NCBI RefSeq assembly: GCF_945859705.1
Contig: NC_079137.1
Coordinates: 28,267,322 to 28,331,321 of the forward strand
Direction of reading: 5' to 3'
DNA: 64,000 nt
Origin: Episyrphus balteatus
Taxonomy: Eukaryota; Arthropoda; Insecta; Diptera; Syrphidae
The notes beneath the pieces are model-generated. The model worked only from the letters and a program-made list of their open reading frames with translations, did no database searches and had not been told where the DNA came from. Below, piece after piece: positions 43,957-57,000 of the stretch. The number at the start of each line of letters is the position of its first letter. The first letter of the stretch is position 1. The position numbers were made by a program, and so were the translations under genes.

Positions 43957-46900
43957 ATGGATTTGAGTTTAAAAGGATCACAGGTGAGACAAGAGAGCAT
44001 TAGTGAAAAATTATATAGTTCCCTGCTAACCATACTGACCATTTGGTAGATAAATTTAGTCTCAAGGCATAAGCCTAAAGCATTGAATGTTAAATATACG
44101 CCAGCTCTGCAACGTCCCGGTTCGGCCTCGGTATTTCGGCGAGGACGTACGTCTCCATTTTTGAAGCGACCACAATCGGCCGATGCAAAATATTCAAGGT
44201 GCTTCGGTGGGAACTACATTGAAGGGGAGTGCAGTGGAAAATTAGTTCGAAATGTAAGCAAAAGGATAGAAGTTGCGTAATGATTTGACAAATATTTGAT
44301 TTTTATATTCTCTTAGAAACGTTATTTATCAGTTTCTTCATCGAATCTTTTAAAAATACTCTTGGATGAGCCAATAAAACGTTCCTGGTTGTGCCGAGAC
44401 CAATCAGATGACCAGCATTCGGAAGCCAGCACTTCAAGAAAGAGTTGCAGCATTAACAATTTAAACAGGTCGCGTAAGGACTCACTCGATATTAGTAGCC
44501 AGGAAGGGGATACGATTTCGACAAGGTAAACTCAGTTTGCGGCAACGTCCATTTTTGTTCTAAATTCCAAATAAAGGTCTTCCAGCCAACAGCTTCAACA
44601 GAGAATGAACCCTTCTTCCTCGCTTACCAATATTTGTAAGGAGAAACCGGGTCAGGCAGCTGATTTTTGGCACACAAAGAAGCCCGATCTTCCTGGAAGA
44701 GTTTCATTCAGTAAAGCTTCTGATAACGCATTAAACGTTGACTTTTTCAGTGATTGTGAAAACGATAAGCAATCCTTTTACGGTTCCAAAAAGTCGGTAC
44801 ATTTTGGAGCAAGCAGCGAAGTTCAAGCGGAAACATTTGAATATCCAAAGTGTCCTTCGGATAACTGTTCCTGCAGCACTAGAAGCTCGTCCACTGCCAG
44901 CATTCATGATTCACCTAAAAAATGTGAATATCCAGACCAGTCATCGTGTTCGACATCTGCCGAAAAGTCCCAAAATCAGGAAAGTGAAAGCGATGTGATT
45001 CGTCAGTATAAACACGTCATTGGGGAACAATCTTCTGAATGTTCTTCTATAGTTAAGAATATTCTTCAAGATCTAGAACCAAAGCGCTGTCAGCTTAATA
45101 ACATGGAACCATTGCCGTCAATTGGTCATTATGTTCGTCTCGAGAAGCAGAATAATTTTTCAGATGTAAATAGTAAGAACTCAACGGTTGAGATGTACAG
45201 GCAGACAAAACGCAATCTTGTTCTACCAAGTACTACTACTCCAGATGCACCCTCAAGTGAGTCAGTTATCAACAACTACTTGAAAGTTACTGCCAGCCCG
45301 ATTGTGACAACAAAAAAACGCTCAAATAATAGACCATCCTCAGCTTCAAAGGAGCGGAGATCCAAATCTGCACCAGGAACCGAAAAGAGACTTTCAAGTC
45401 AAATCGTGAAGAATAAAAGAGTTGTGGGACCATATCGGGAAGATTCAAATCTAGATGAGTTCCAATTGGATAAAGTCGATAGCTGGATGTCGGCGCAAGT
45501 GTCTGAAGACCGGGTGGTCAGAAGTGATCTTGAGAAGTTTTCCAAAGATAGTATTGATGGAGATGAAGAGTCCTCAATGCAGGACAGTTCACAGAGTTCA
45601 AAATCAGATGAAAACTCACAAGATGATTCGACTTATGAAGAAATTGTTTCGGTAATCAAGGAAATTGAAGAGGACAAGAAAAAGGGTAATTTTAAGGATT
45701 CTTTCTTAACAACTATCGAGTTGACTATTACGTGTTTAATTTTGTTCAGATAACCTTGCGGAAAAGTCAGTTGACAGCGATCTGAAATTAAATGCTATTT
45801 CTCAACATGACCATGAAGAAGCTGAACAATCAACATCATCCAATAATGCAAAGTCTCCAGATAAATACAGGTACATACTTACTGAAAATAAATCAAATCT
45901 TCAGATACAATTTTATAGGTATGTTTGAGTTACACGTTAAAGTTTTGAGGTGTGCTACAGATTGCAAAAAAAAAAAAAATGCTAAGGTTGCCGCTTAATA
46001 TGCGTACATATATGAAAATAAGTGAGGGTTGCCATGTGTTAAGGTGTATAGTCCAGTAAAAATAGATCCTTTGAAAAAAATTGTAACACGCTGATTTTTG
46101 GTGTATATAGGTTGGTATTGCGATGGTTTTCAATCTGTGAAAAGTCTTCAAGTTTCCTCCGTCCGATGGGTCTGTTGTAAGGGGTCAAAGGTCACACAAT
46201 TTTACCAAAAAAAAAAATGCACGACTGGGATGCACGAACTTGCTCTTAGAGTTCAAGTTGTTTTAATTTTTAAGACTTTTTATATAGAAATTTGGAAAAT
46301 GTAGGTACCTACTACCTATGTATGGGTACAAAAAAAAGTAAAAAAAAAATATAATTAGTTTTAAAAAAAAAAATAAAATAAAATCTGAAATCAAATTGCC
46401 CTCCAAAACAAGTTTTGATTGATATTTTAAGATGCTTTTTTAGAAAAAAAATTTTCAAAATCGTTAGAGCCGTTTTTTAAAAAACTAATTTTTTTATAAA
46501 TATCTAATATTTTGGAAAAAAAGTTTTAAAGTAAAATTGGTATTCCATTTTTTTGAAATCACCAACATCTAAAAACAAAATTTCAAAAAAAATTAATGTA
46601 ATATTTTCAAAAATTTGATTTTTCAAAAAAAAATTTTTAAAATTTTTTTAAAAATCCAAAAATAATTTTTTTGAAAATTTTATTTTTGGCTTATACTAAA
46701 ATCATATAAATGTTTCTTTACAAATCGTTGAAATCGAATAAGCGCTTTCCTAGATAATCGGATTTGAAAAAAAAAAAACGGTTCTATGGCAGTTACCGTT
46801 AATAATGGTTTTCGAAAAAAAACTTTTTTTATTAGAAGATAGACCTTGTCTTTAAAATAACATTTGAATTTTTAAAAAAAAATCGTTGCAGCCGTTTTTG

Positions 46901-49900
46901 AGCAATTTCAATTTTACTAAAATCATTATATGACAAGTAGACTTATTTTTGTCAAAAAAAAAAAATAATTCCAAAAACCCCTCTGTAGAGTCGTCAAATA
47001 ATGCTACATACCAAGATTGACATCAATCGGTCCATCCGTTTAGGCTGTAGCTTCGTTTACAGACATACAGACTGACAGACTGACATAATGACAGACGGAA
47101 AGACAGACGGACTTCCGGGACCCACTTTTTTGGCATTCTCTACCATCGTAATGTCATGGAAAAATGCTATCTCAACTTTTTTTTTTGTACGAATGCATAA
47201 CTTGATATAAAGTACCTATACCAAGTAAAAATGGCTAAATTAAGATGTTCAAGCAATTTTATTTAATACTGCTGCAAATCTGAGGAGTGTTTGAAACAAT
47301 CATTTATTTACTTATAAATAAAATTTATGAAAAAAGAGAATTTAAAAATTATTTTTGCCTTTCAATCCATAGTTCATTGGGTGTTAAAGATCAAAAAATA
47401 TGAGATACATAAATAGATATTGAAATTGATCACTGTGGTGTATGAGCAACATAATGACAGACGGACAGACAGACGGACTTCCGGGACCCACTTTTTTGGC
47501 ATTCTCTACCATCGTAATGTCATGGAAAAATGCTATCTCAACTTTTTTTTTTGTACGAATGCATAACTTGATATATAGTACCCAGGGTTCGGTCTTCTAT
47601 TTCAAAATTTCGAAGCAACTTTGAAAAAAAAAAAAGTGAAGCAGGTCCAAAATTTCGGAAGTAGATTTCAAAATTAAGCTTTTAGAACATTTATTTACAA
47701 AAATTTATTTTAAAAAAATTATTTTTAAACAAAATTATTTTTCTTAACTTTTTTTAATATGTTCTTTTCCAAAAAACCTCTCTCATCAGTGGTTGCAACG
47801 GTGCTGTGAGTTAAAACACTATAATCTAACAAATTTTTGATCAGGAATTCTTCAAAATCAGACAAAATTACTTTGATACATTTTATTTATATCTTGAATT
47901 CGAATAATAAATTGACCTCCATTCGTCTTTTAAGATTTTATTGCAGCTTTATTTCTCAATGCCTCAAGCAGATTCAAAATTCAAGTTAAATCCCATTCTC
48001 TAATTTCTCTAAATTTATTGTTTGAAACATATTTTTTCAATCAAGAAATAGAAGTAGTTCCTGAAAAAGAGAAGTAGGGAAGTAGATTTTATTTTTTTCC
48101 CAAAATCGAAGTAAATCTACTTCGATCGAAGTAAAGTCCGAACCCTGATAGTACCTATATCGCAAGTAAAAATGGTTCCTATGTTTTAAATAAAAACTGT
48201 GTTCTACAAACTTGTAGCCGAGCCAATGTTGCCAGAATATTTTAGAGACAAGTAGCCAAAATTGCCAAAAACGTATACAATTTTAATTTTGTATGAGATT
48301 ATTGATTTTTGTGAGTTTAATTCTTTTTGTTTTCATGCTCATTGAAAAATGTAGGAAAATTGCTTGTCTCGTTTCATATCTTTGGTAGACATTTTTTTTG
48401 GTAAAATGCTTTAATTTTAAAGGAGCCTTAAATCGCCAAGTCAAAATAAATCGGAGATAAATCGGAAATCACAATTTTAAAGAGCGTGTCTAATGTTCAA
48501 GGAGCCTGATTGGCAATAGAAAGCCATCTCTGGAAACACTGAGCGGAGCTTTTAATAAAAAAAAAAAAAATAACATAAAATTTTGAAGTTGCACCGATAT
48601 ACCTAAATGGAATTTTTATTCGATTGTTTTTTTTAAGTCAAACATGGAACTTCTGCCATGAAATATTTCGGCACAATTTTGGTAATCTAAGATTTATATT
48701 AGCTTATTACTTCTTAAAGAATTCATATAGAACCTTTATCTCAGGGGCGTACACATCATTGGGGTAAGCGGGGTGCTGGGTGTCCTGGGGCCCCCCACAC
48801 GCCAGGCCCCGACTGCAGACAATATAATAGTAACCTCAGGGGCCCCAAAAAATATTTGTTTTTTTTTGAAAGTAAAATTATATCCATACATACCTACATA
48901 TTATCTTTAGGCCTCGAAAAATATTACTTGAATAATCTTGGGGCATAGACTTCATTTTTTATTTGTTCTTATTTTTATATCAAAGGAGCTTCAAAATTTA
49001 GTCTTGCCCCGGGGCCCCGGCAACTCAAAGTACACATTTTAAGATTATTTCATTATATATTGGGAAATTAGCATTTTAATGACCCCATGCCGAAGAATAG
49101 TGTTTTTTTGGTTTTGAACGTCATTTTGAGAGAAACTATTCAATTATGGCAATCTCTTTTATTAAAGTCTTAAAATATTTGGCAATAAAACAGCATAAGC
49201 GAAAATAAGATGCATGGGGTCCAATAAAGCAACACAAATGTAAATTTTATTAAAAAAACAAAAAAAAACATTCGCGGAACATGAACGATTCCTTAGTGAG
49301 GACCTTTGAAGTCTAAATTTAACTTTTTGTGAGAAAATTTATATTTCACTAATAATCCAGTAAAATAAGGGTTTAACCTCGGAATGAATGTTAGTAGAAA
49401 TTTTTTTTTGCTCAATATCTTCCTTTTGCCATTCTATAACATATCTCAAAAGTCTAGAAAAATCTCATGTCCGCTTGTCGCGATTTCAAGGTCAAATCGC
49501 GAAATGGAGATTTTCAAAATTAGCAAAAATAGGCTATGGTATTATATACACATATGATACATGATTTCAAGGAATTTTTTAAGGTGATTCCAAAAAATCT
49601 AAAATCAAGACAATCTGACGTCTCTGGAAAAAGTTATACCTGTTTTTTTCATCTGTCAACTCATATTATTATAACAGTTGCAAACTTACTGCCGAAAAAC
49701 CCTTAAAAGTTATGGTAGATGAACCAAATTTTGCATGAAGATTTTAGAATCCATTATTATTAAAAATCAAAACAATACATTACAAAAAATATATATACCT
49801 ACGAAATAATGGTATTTTTTGATGGAGGGGCAAATTTAGGATATGCACTAAAGAAGATTCTTGTTCATCTTAGGAATAAGTGCTAATAGGCTAATTTTTT

Positions 49901-52460
49901 CATTTTAATCTTTGTTTGAATATTCTTTAACTACCCTCAAAAATCTAAAAAAATCTCATGTCCGCAAGTCCTAATTTTCTTGGTTTGAAAATAAGGTGCA
50001 GATTTTAAAAAATTAATAAGAAAAGTTTAAATTTTTATATGTATACCAACATAAGCGACATGATTTAAAGGTATTTTTTAACACTTATTCCAACAAAACT
50101 CACAAACAAGTCAACCTGACCATCCCTGAAAAGTAATGCACCTTATTCATGTTGATCTGACACAAATATCTGAAGTGTAGTTTTTCAATTTTTTTTTTTA
50201 AATTATGTGGGTTGCTTAGTTTTGGGCCAAAAGCACATGGTTGACTAAGAACAAAAAAAAGATAATACACATTTATTGGAACCACATAATAAATAGTGCT
50301 TTTTTATATTAATTTGCCTCAGTTCTTTATCAATGCACCCCGTTTAGTGCACAATGTTGAGTGTGACTATAATGTCAGAGATCAATGTTCGAATTCTAGC
50401 CTTTAACACCAAAACATTATTTAGGGGTACTAATTGCATCCTGCATCTCTGCTTAGGTGTTCGTACTCGGCGTTAGTTATAGGTCACTTCCATTCTTGCA
50501 AATGAACTACAAGCTAACAAGAATGGATTTTTCTTCTTCATGGGTTGTCGTGCTTCAAATGTACATTTTTATTATTTATTTAAATAACCATTGTTTAAGA
50601 GAAGGAATTATAAAGAAACGAAAATCAAGTAAGTACAAGCGAAGTAAAATACCTACTGTTTCAAAGTTGGAGTTTTTAAAAATACCACAAGAACTGCATT
50701 CAGTAAAAAAACTGCTTTGTGAGAGTCCATAAGATGGTCTTTCTCCATAATCTGTTTGAACAATTAGTTTTGGACACCCTGTATATAGGTGTACCATGTA
50801 CCTGTATATAAGCAGTTGCGAACCCGCTTCCCAGCTTTATTTTTCTATACAAGATATGACGATCCATTTTCTTTTAAAAATACAATACTTTGATATCTGT
50901 GCCAGTAATAAATACGTTAAAATTATTACAGTACTGAATATGTGATTTAAAAACCTTAACATAAACTTAAATCATTGATTAAAAATTATAAATTAATCTT
51001 GTATTAATAAAAATGGTTAATTAAAAAAGCCAGAAACGGGGTGAAACATTTCAATTAAATTATTTTATTATTTTTGATGCGCGACAAAAGTATTTTCGTT
51101 TTTAGTTTTTCAAACTAAATTTTTTTAAATTACAATTAAAAACAAAACTCAAAAAAAAAAAAAATGGTGATTTTAATATACATAATATTAATATTTCAAT
51201 ACAGAGACATTTTAAGTTACCTTGATGATGTGGAAAACAGCTGTGACAAAACTCTCCTAGAGACCCGAAGGTCCATCCCCGAATCAAATCGCTCGGAAAT
51301 CGAATTCGTTGTAGAACCAGACATAGCTGAAGATGTACCCAAGTAATCATGAAATAAAAATAATAATTTGTTCAGATTTAACCGACATTTCTGCCACAAA
51401 GGCTTTCAGATCTTTTGATGCTTCCAAATCACCAATTAGCCCGTCGTGTTATTGGTCTAAGTCTACGTGCCAATGAACTTGCCAATGCTATGCTCCTTTC
51501 AAAGGAACATATTATAAAAATTCGAAACGAAAAACAAAAGGGAATTCGTAGTGAGAAGCAGAACACAGCAAATCGTTTGCGTGAACAAAAGAAACATTTT
51601 GAAGGAATAGTTGCACGTCACCAGGGTTTTATTGAACAGGTATAAACACTTTCTAGATAAGAAAACTGATCAATAAAAAACAATAACATGAAAACATCTT
51701 CTCCCCGAACAGCTACTCAAAGATAAAGGTTCATTATGTGAGAAAGTTGCTGCACTTACTCGACGACTTGAGAGCCAAAATCAAGCATGGGAACATAAAT
51801 TGGAAACTGAAGTGGCTCGCGTCAAAGAGACAACTCTTGCTGGGGAAAAAATTCGCCGTGAGCGATGGGTACGGGACAATACAAAGAAGATTAAGGTACA
51901 TTTCAAAGGGAATTGGTTGTGCTTGAGGGATTCATAGAGATTTTTTGTGCGATATTGCAGGAACTCACAGTCAAGGGCTTGGAAATGGAAATTAACAAAA
52001 TGACTTGCGACCATCAGCGAGAAATTACGGAATTGAAGAGAGCACATCAGCAGCAACTATTAGATGCGGTAGATGAAGCTCGAATCAAACATGATCATAT
52101 TGAAAATACCATTCGAGAGACTTGTGCTCAAGACCGTGAAGCAATTATTGAGAAAGAACGTGCCGCAATAAGAGATAGGTAAGAGAGGTTTGAGAATATA
52201 CTATTCGGAGTATTGAATTTGTGATTTTTTTGAGATATGAGAGACAGCTTCAAGAAGAACGAACAAACTTTGATGAACAAAAGGCAAAGCTATGTGAAGA
52301 GTTTGCATCTGAACGTGAACGGTATGAAGCTGATTTAAAGGATAAAGAAAATGAGATGCAACGAAAAAAACTTGAAATGCAGCGTGAGAAGGAAGATGCA
52401 GTAGAAAATGCCACAAGTGAATTGATTGAAAAAATGTCCAAAATTGAAGAAAAATATCAG
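43957..52460 (+). CDS. dila: Dilatory, CEP131/AZI1 family centrosomal and ciliary protein (3' end missing)
   Basis: Coiled-coil protein of centriolar satellites and the ciliary transition zone; the known fly gene is needed for sensory cilia and sperm flagella. Ten exons join in frame for 891 codons: 43957-43983, 44050-44253, 44317-44525, 44577-45685, 45750-45870, 51205-51342, 51402-51639, 51713-51895, 51961-52178, 52235-52460. The tiny first exon encodes MDLSLKGSQ, matching the DLSL-type start of vertebrate CEP131. Residues to about 540 are Ser-rich and disordered. YLDDVENS (exon 6) and the coiled coil from exon 7 on (HFEGIVARHQGFIEQLLKDK, then EKIRRERWVRDNTKKIKELT) are the family signature. 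The exon 6/7 junction is the least certain, and the exon 4 acceptor is weak. A good donor (CAG|GTAAGATAA) ends exon 10, so the remaining C-terminal exons lie beyond a long intron outside the window. Introns 5 and 10 are swollen by transposons. Confidence 0.9.
46216..47232 (-). mobile_element. Helentron-like repeat, full-length, copy E
   Basis: It runs from TGCACGACTGGGATGCACGA to TATACCAAGTAAAAATGG, with the decayed microsatellite (CAGA/CTGA) at about 47060-47110. It is more diverged from copy A than copy D is. Confidence 0.7.
47450..48175 (-). mobile_element. Helentron-like 5' fragment, copy F, split by a hAT MITE
   Basis: Only the microsatellite and 5' part are present (47450-47582, continuing 48148-48175). 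The break at the 3' side falls at a GTATGAGCAAC sequence also seen at the edge of copy C. A 565-bp hAT MITE interrupts it. Confidence 0.7.
47583..48147. mobile_element. hAT MITE with CAGGGTTCGG ends, 8-bp TSD
   Basis: The inverted ends CAGGGTTCGG and CCGAACCCTG are perfect for 10 bp, and TTCGAAG / GAAG-rich motifs continue inside. The perfect duplication ATAGTACC (47575-47582 and 48148-48155) is part of copy F. It is non-coding. Confidence 0.85.
49355..49490. repeat. Dispersed repeat shared with the 38611 element
   Basis: Blocks such as AAGGGTTTAACCTCGGAATG and AAAGTCTAGAAAAATCT recur in inverse orientation at 39405-39535. A weaker direct copy (AAAAATCTCATGTCCGCAAG) lies at about 49945-49965. 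Similarity by eye is high in blocks and lost between them. Confidence 0.6.
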
Positions 52461-52583
52461 GTAAGATAAATTATCAAGTAGGACTAAGCTTATTAAAAAA
52501 ATTGGCAGTTGGCACCTTCATCTTAGTGAGAGTAACTCTTCTGAACTATCATTGCCATATTTATCTCTTAAGTTTTATCCCTA

Positions 52584-53271
52584 CACCGAAAAAAAATTTG
52601 ATAATAACAGCTATCAAATTAACATTTTTCAGTGACAAAAGTCGTCCAACAATTAAAATATCAATTTTGATATTTTATCATATCATTTTGACATTTTTTA
52701 ATTTCAGGTGGGATAGTGAAAATTTCACTTTGACAATTAAAATATCATTTTGACATTTTTTTAAGTTTAAGTGGAAGTGAAACCTATTTCTTTCCTTTTC
52801 ATTTTTATTATTTTAAGAATTTTCTTTCTTTTTTCAAAACATTACTGAAAGGGAATATTCTTTACAAAATAATGGTGATATTATTTTTTCTATTATATTT
52901 GATATAATTGTTTTGTTATTTTCTCCCAAACTATGTGAAGTAAAATTTTAGTGCCGATCAAATTTTCTCAGTAAATCATACATTTTACTTCGAAAAAACA
53001 CAAAGCGCCTTTAAATTAGTACACATTAAGAATTTTTTATTTAATATTTTTCAATAATTGGGAATGAAAAATTGATATGAAAAGATGATTATAAAATATC
53101 AAAAAAAATTTCCAAAATGTGACATTTAAATATCATCCTGATAATAAAAATGTTGTTTTAACATTATTTTTTAAATAAAACACATTTTATAGAGCATTTT
53201 TGGCTGATATTTAAAAAATGTTAATTTGATATTTAAAAAATGTTAAATTGATATTGTTTTTTTTTTCGGTG
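52584..53271. mobile_element. TA-flanked MITE with CACCGAAAAAAAA ends, in dila intron 10
   Basis: The ends CACCGAAAAAAAA and TTTTTTTTCGGTG are inverted and bordered by TA (52582-52583 and 53272-53273). The interior has many ATATCATTTTGACATT-like direct repeats and their inverses. It is non-coding. Copies of ACATGCTATACCTTTTTGT near 53510 and 33712 are a separate dispersed repeat. Confidence 0.6.
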
Positions 53272-53675
53272 TATGTTAGTGACCTGACATTTCCACGAAC
53301 TGTATGACAAGCCATAATATACAGGGTAATTCAAGAGGAATGTGCCAAAAAGCAAAAGCGTGTAGTCAAGGCAAGAAAATAATCGTATGGGAGGGGGGGG
53401 GGGGGGGTTGTTTATTCCTCGTTTTGGCGGAAGGGGCATTTAAAAAAAAAATTAACTTAATTTCGAAAAAAAATTATTAAAAACCAATGGTTAGACGTAC
53501 AATAACATGCTATACCTTTTTGTAATGCCAAAAACCTCGTCTTTTATTAAAAATTTAAATAAAGCCTTTTTATGGCACAGTTTTTGAAAAAAATAATTCT
53601 CAAAATCAAAATTGAATTGTATATTGAAATACATGGGAGATTGTCAGTCTCGTAAGTGGACAAATATATGTGCCC

Positions 53676-54030
53676 TGTTGGAACGTATTGGTTCCGACTG
53701 AAAAAACTTGTTTGAATCTTCAAGCAGAAGTTTTAACCTTTTATTAAAATAAATTATTTAATATATTTACATAGAAAGGTATTATTTTATACTACTTACA
53801 ATAGTTTTTTCTTCTTTTTATTTTCTTTATGTTTAATCGGTATCTTAGTATATTTAAGTTAGTTTTTAAGATTTAAGCTAAGATTTAATTTTAAGTGATT
53901 TTTTCACAATGGCGGCTGGTAGTAAATCAAGTTGTAAAAGGCGGAAGTTCAAATCCGCCATTTTTACTTTTTGGAGCTGTAAGCTCAACGGGAGGATTCT
54001 TCTGGTACAATTTGTACAGCATTGCCAACA
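53676..54030 (-). repeat. Bel/Pao 3' LTR
   Basis: 355 bp. The last 15 codons and stop of the Gag-Pol frame lie in it (53985-54030). It contains complementary GC-rich segments in an AT-rich context: AATGGCGG (53908-53915) with CCGCCATT (53955-53962), competing with GGCGGA/TCCGCC at 53940-53959. Confidence 0.96.
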
Positions 54031-57000
54031 CTTCCCCCAGGTAGATCCTTCCGTGGACTTACATCTTGAGAATTCGTAAGGTCTAGGACCGCTAGTTTAA
54101 TCACAGGTCTTTCGTACACACCCGACTGTGTTTTGACAAAGGCGCTGCGGACTTGGTTATCTTTGGAAGTTTTGGTCAGTACCACTCGACCTTTTGGCCA
54201 GCAATTCCTGGGGCTGTTTGGATCTGTGATGACTACTATGTCACCGACTTCTATTTGTTTTACTGGCTCGAACCATTTTGCACGACGAGTTATTGTGGGA
54301 AGATACTCCCGTACCCATCGTTTCCAAAAGTGTTCCGCGAACTGCTGAGATATTAACCAATTATTTTTTAGCACCCTTATGTCGTCATCAAATATTGCTA
54401 GTGGTTTAGAACCACTCGAAGAGCCTAGCAGAAAATGATTAGGAGTAAGTGCCTCTTCGTTTTCACTATCGATAGGGATGTATGTTAATGGTCGTGAATT
54501 AACGATATTTTCTACCTCGATGAGCATACTACGGAGAAGTTCGTCGGAAGGATTCCGGTCTGGCATAACTTGGTAAAGTGTAGTTTTTACAGATCTTACT
54601 AGCCTTTCCCAACTTCTTCCCATATGCGGCGATCCTGGAGGGATGAACTTCCACTTAGTTGATGTTGAAGTAAAGGTTTCTATGAGCTTGTTTTGGTTTA
54701 TATTTTGAAGTGCTTCCCGAAGCTCTCTCTCAGCCCCAACGAAATTTGTCCCGTTATCGCTGTACATTTCGATTGGGGTTCCACGACGGCCTATGAAGTT
54801 TCGGATCGCCAAAATACACGAGTCCGATGACAGTGAGTGTGCTACCTCAAGATGTACCGCTCTAGTTGTGAGGCATGTCAGAAGCACACCCCATCTTTTT
54901 TCTGTTCTTCGGTGAATGGTTACGTTCATTGGTCCAAAGTAGTCTACTCCGACGAAAGAAAACGGACGGCAAAAGGAAGCAAGCCGGGCTGGTGGAAGTT
55001 GGGCCATAATAGGATGAAGTGGCTTAACTCTATTGTTCTTGCATACCTGACAGGCCCGTCTTACTGCGGCTAGAGCAGCTCTCAGTTGTAATATGTGGAA
55101 TTTTTGCCGAACTTCGTTGACTACCGTCTCATGGTGTTGATGGTGGTACTTACAGTGTACCTGCATAATAATTAGAAAGGTCACTCGATGATCTCTTGGA
55201 AGGATAATTGGGCGTTTCATATTCTCATCGACCCCTTCTGCATACTGAATCCTTCCGACTGCCCTCATGACGCCATTTTCATCCAAACCTGGACAAAGAC
55301 TGTATAATATGCTAGATCGTTCTATCAGTTGGTTAGCTTGTAAATCTGCGATTTCCTCAGCATACACACTATACTGAGCTTCTTTAAGAAGTGCAACCTC
55401 GGCAGACTGAAGTTCTTTTCGGGAAAGGGGTCCGACCGATCTCTCATATTTAAATTTCTTACTACGCGCATTATAAGTAAAGCGGAGTGCGAAAGCTGTA
55501 CTTCTCAGCAACCGTATCCAGTTAGAGTTTTCATTATAACGAAATATATTTTCTCTAGATGTGTGGATATTGAGGAAGCATGTTTTAAGTTCTTCTTCTG
55601 TATCGTTTTCATTAATGGGAGTTTCCTGTGGCCAATGTTCCTGATGTAGCTTAAGGAATTGGGGTCCAGTAAACCACCGACTCGTGGTTTTGAATTCTGG
55701 GATCTTCTGCCACTTTGTTGCCTCATCAGCTACATTCATCTTCGTGGGGACCCATCGCCATTTTGATATGTCAGTGAGATCTAATAATTCGCTTACTCTG
55801 ACGGCCACAAATTGTTTATACCTTCGGTGATCCGATCGAATCCAACTGAGTACAGTTTTTGAATCTGACCAAAAAACAATTTTCGAAAAGCTCATATTAT
55901 GCGACTGCTCTATACTCTGGGCAAATCGGGCACCCAAAACAGCAGCCTGCAACTCAAGTCTGGGTATTGAAAGATTTTTCAGAGGAGCAACTCTTGTTTT
56001 AGCGCCGATAAGAGAACACTCAATTCCATCAACGGTCTCATTTCTCAGGTATGCTACTGCAGCAAATCCGTTTTCACTAGCGTCTACGAAAACATGTAGC
56101 TGTCTTTCAAAGTCGCTTTTTGGGTTATGAGTGATGTAGCATCGAGGAATTTGGAGCGTTTCCATTGAAGGCAAGAATTTGACCCACTTCAGCCAATTCG
56201 TGTACTCAGAATCTTTGATTTCTTCGTCCCAGTCCACTTTTGAGCGCCAAATATCTTGTAATAGAACCTTGACGTACATAAGAAAATGGGCTATCAAGCC
56301 TAAAGGGTCAAAAATCATCATAAGAATCCTAAGAACATCACGTTTCGTGGGACGCCGGACACCGAAAAGCAGTTCGGAATTATTTATGCTTTTACTAAGT
56401 TTATATGTAAAGCAGTCTACTGACGTGCACCACCACATTCCCAGAACTTTTTCTGTGGTCAGTTCCACATCGATGTTTAAATCTTTACTATCTGTGGGTT
56501 CTGCGTTCAGTGCTTTGAGGACCGACGTCGAATTGGAAATCCAATTCCTTATTTTAAACCCACCCTGACTATGCACAAATCGAACCTCTTTGGCCAGTTG
56601 AATTGCCTCTTCTTCGGTAGCTACGCTGTCCATTAGGTCATCGACATAATGGTTTTCCCTAATGGCACGGGCAGCTCTAGGAAATGCTTGACTGAACTCG
56701 TCAGCATTTTTATTTTTTATAAACTGGGCAGAACAAGGGGAGCATGTCGCCCCAAAGGTCATTACGTTCATCACATATACATCTGGCTCTTGTTTATCGC
56801 TTTTGCTCCATAAAAATCTTTGAAAACTGCGGTCTTCGTTCCTTATCTGTACCTGATGGAACATTTCCATAATATCTGCGCAAATTGCAATGGGATTTTC
56901 TCTGAATTTATATATAACCGAGGTTAGTGAGGTTAGTTGATCTGGACCCTTGAGTAGCATTGAATTTAAGGATACGCCTTGAACTTTAGCTGCCGCATCC

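Larger units (their letters stand above)
45871..51204 (+). other. dila intron 5, TE-rich
   Basis: 5.3 kb from donor AG|GTACATACT to acceptor TTTCAATACAG. It holds Helentron-like copies E and F, a hAT MITE in F, and a repeat shared with the 38611 element (49355-49490). The stretches 48176-49350 and 49500-51160 show AT-rich sequence and short ORFs without support. A GC-rich patch at 48744-48840 (CAGGGGCGTA ... GGGGCCCC) may be one end of a decayed hAT element. Confidence 0.65.

Noticed and set aside
48744..48840. CAGGGGCGTA terminus of a possible hAT element
   Set aside because: No matching inverted end or 8-bp duplication was found; kept only as a note within dila intron 5.
50330..50405. Possible tRNA-like sequence (TTTAGTGCACAATGTTG ... 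GTTCGAATTC)
   Set aside because: The B box is imperfect, the A box poor and there is no acceptor stem; much weaker than the one at 34847-34942.
53391..53408. Long G-run as a possible G-quadruplex or regulatory site
   Set aside because: A single uninterrupted homopolymer in an intron, most likely slippage; no paired G-tracts.
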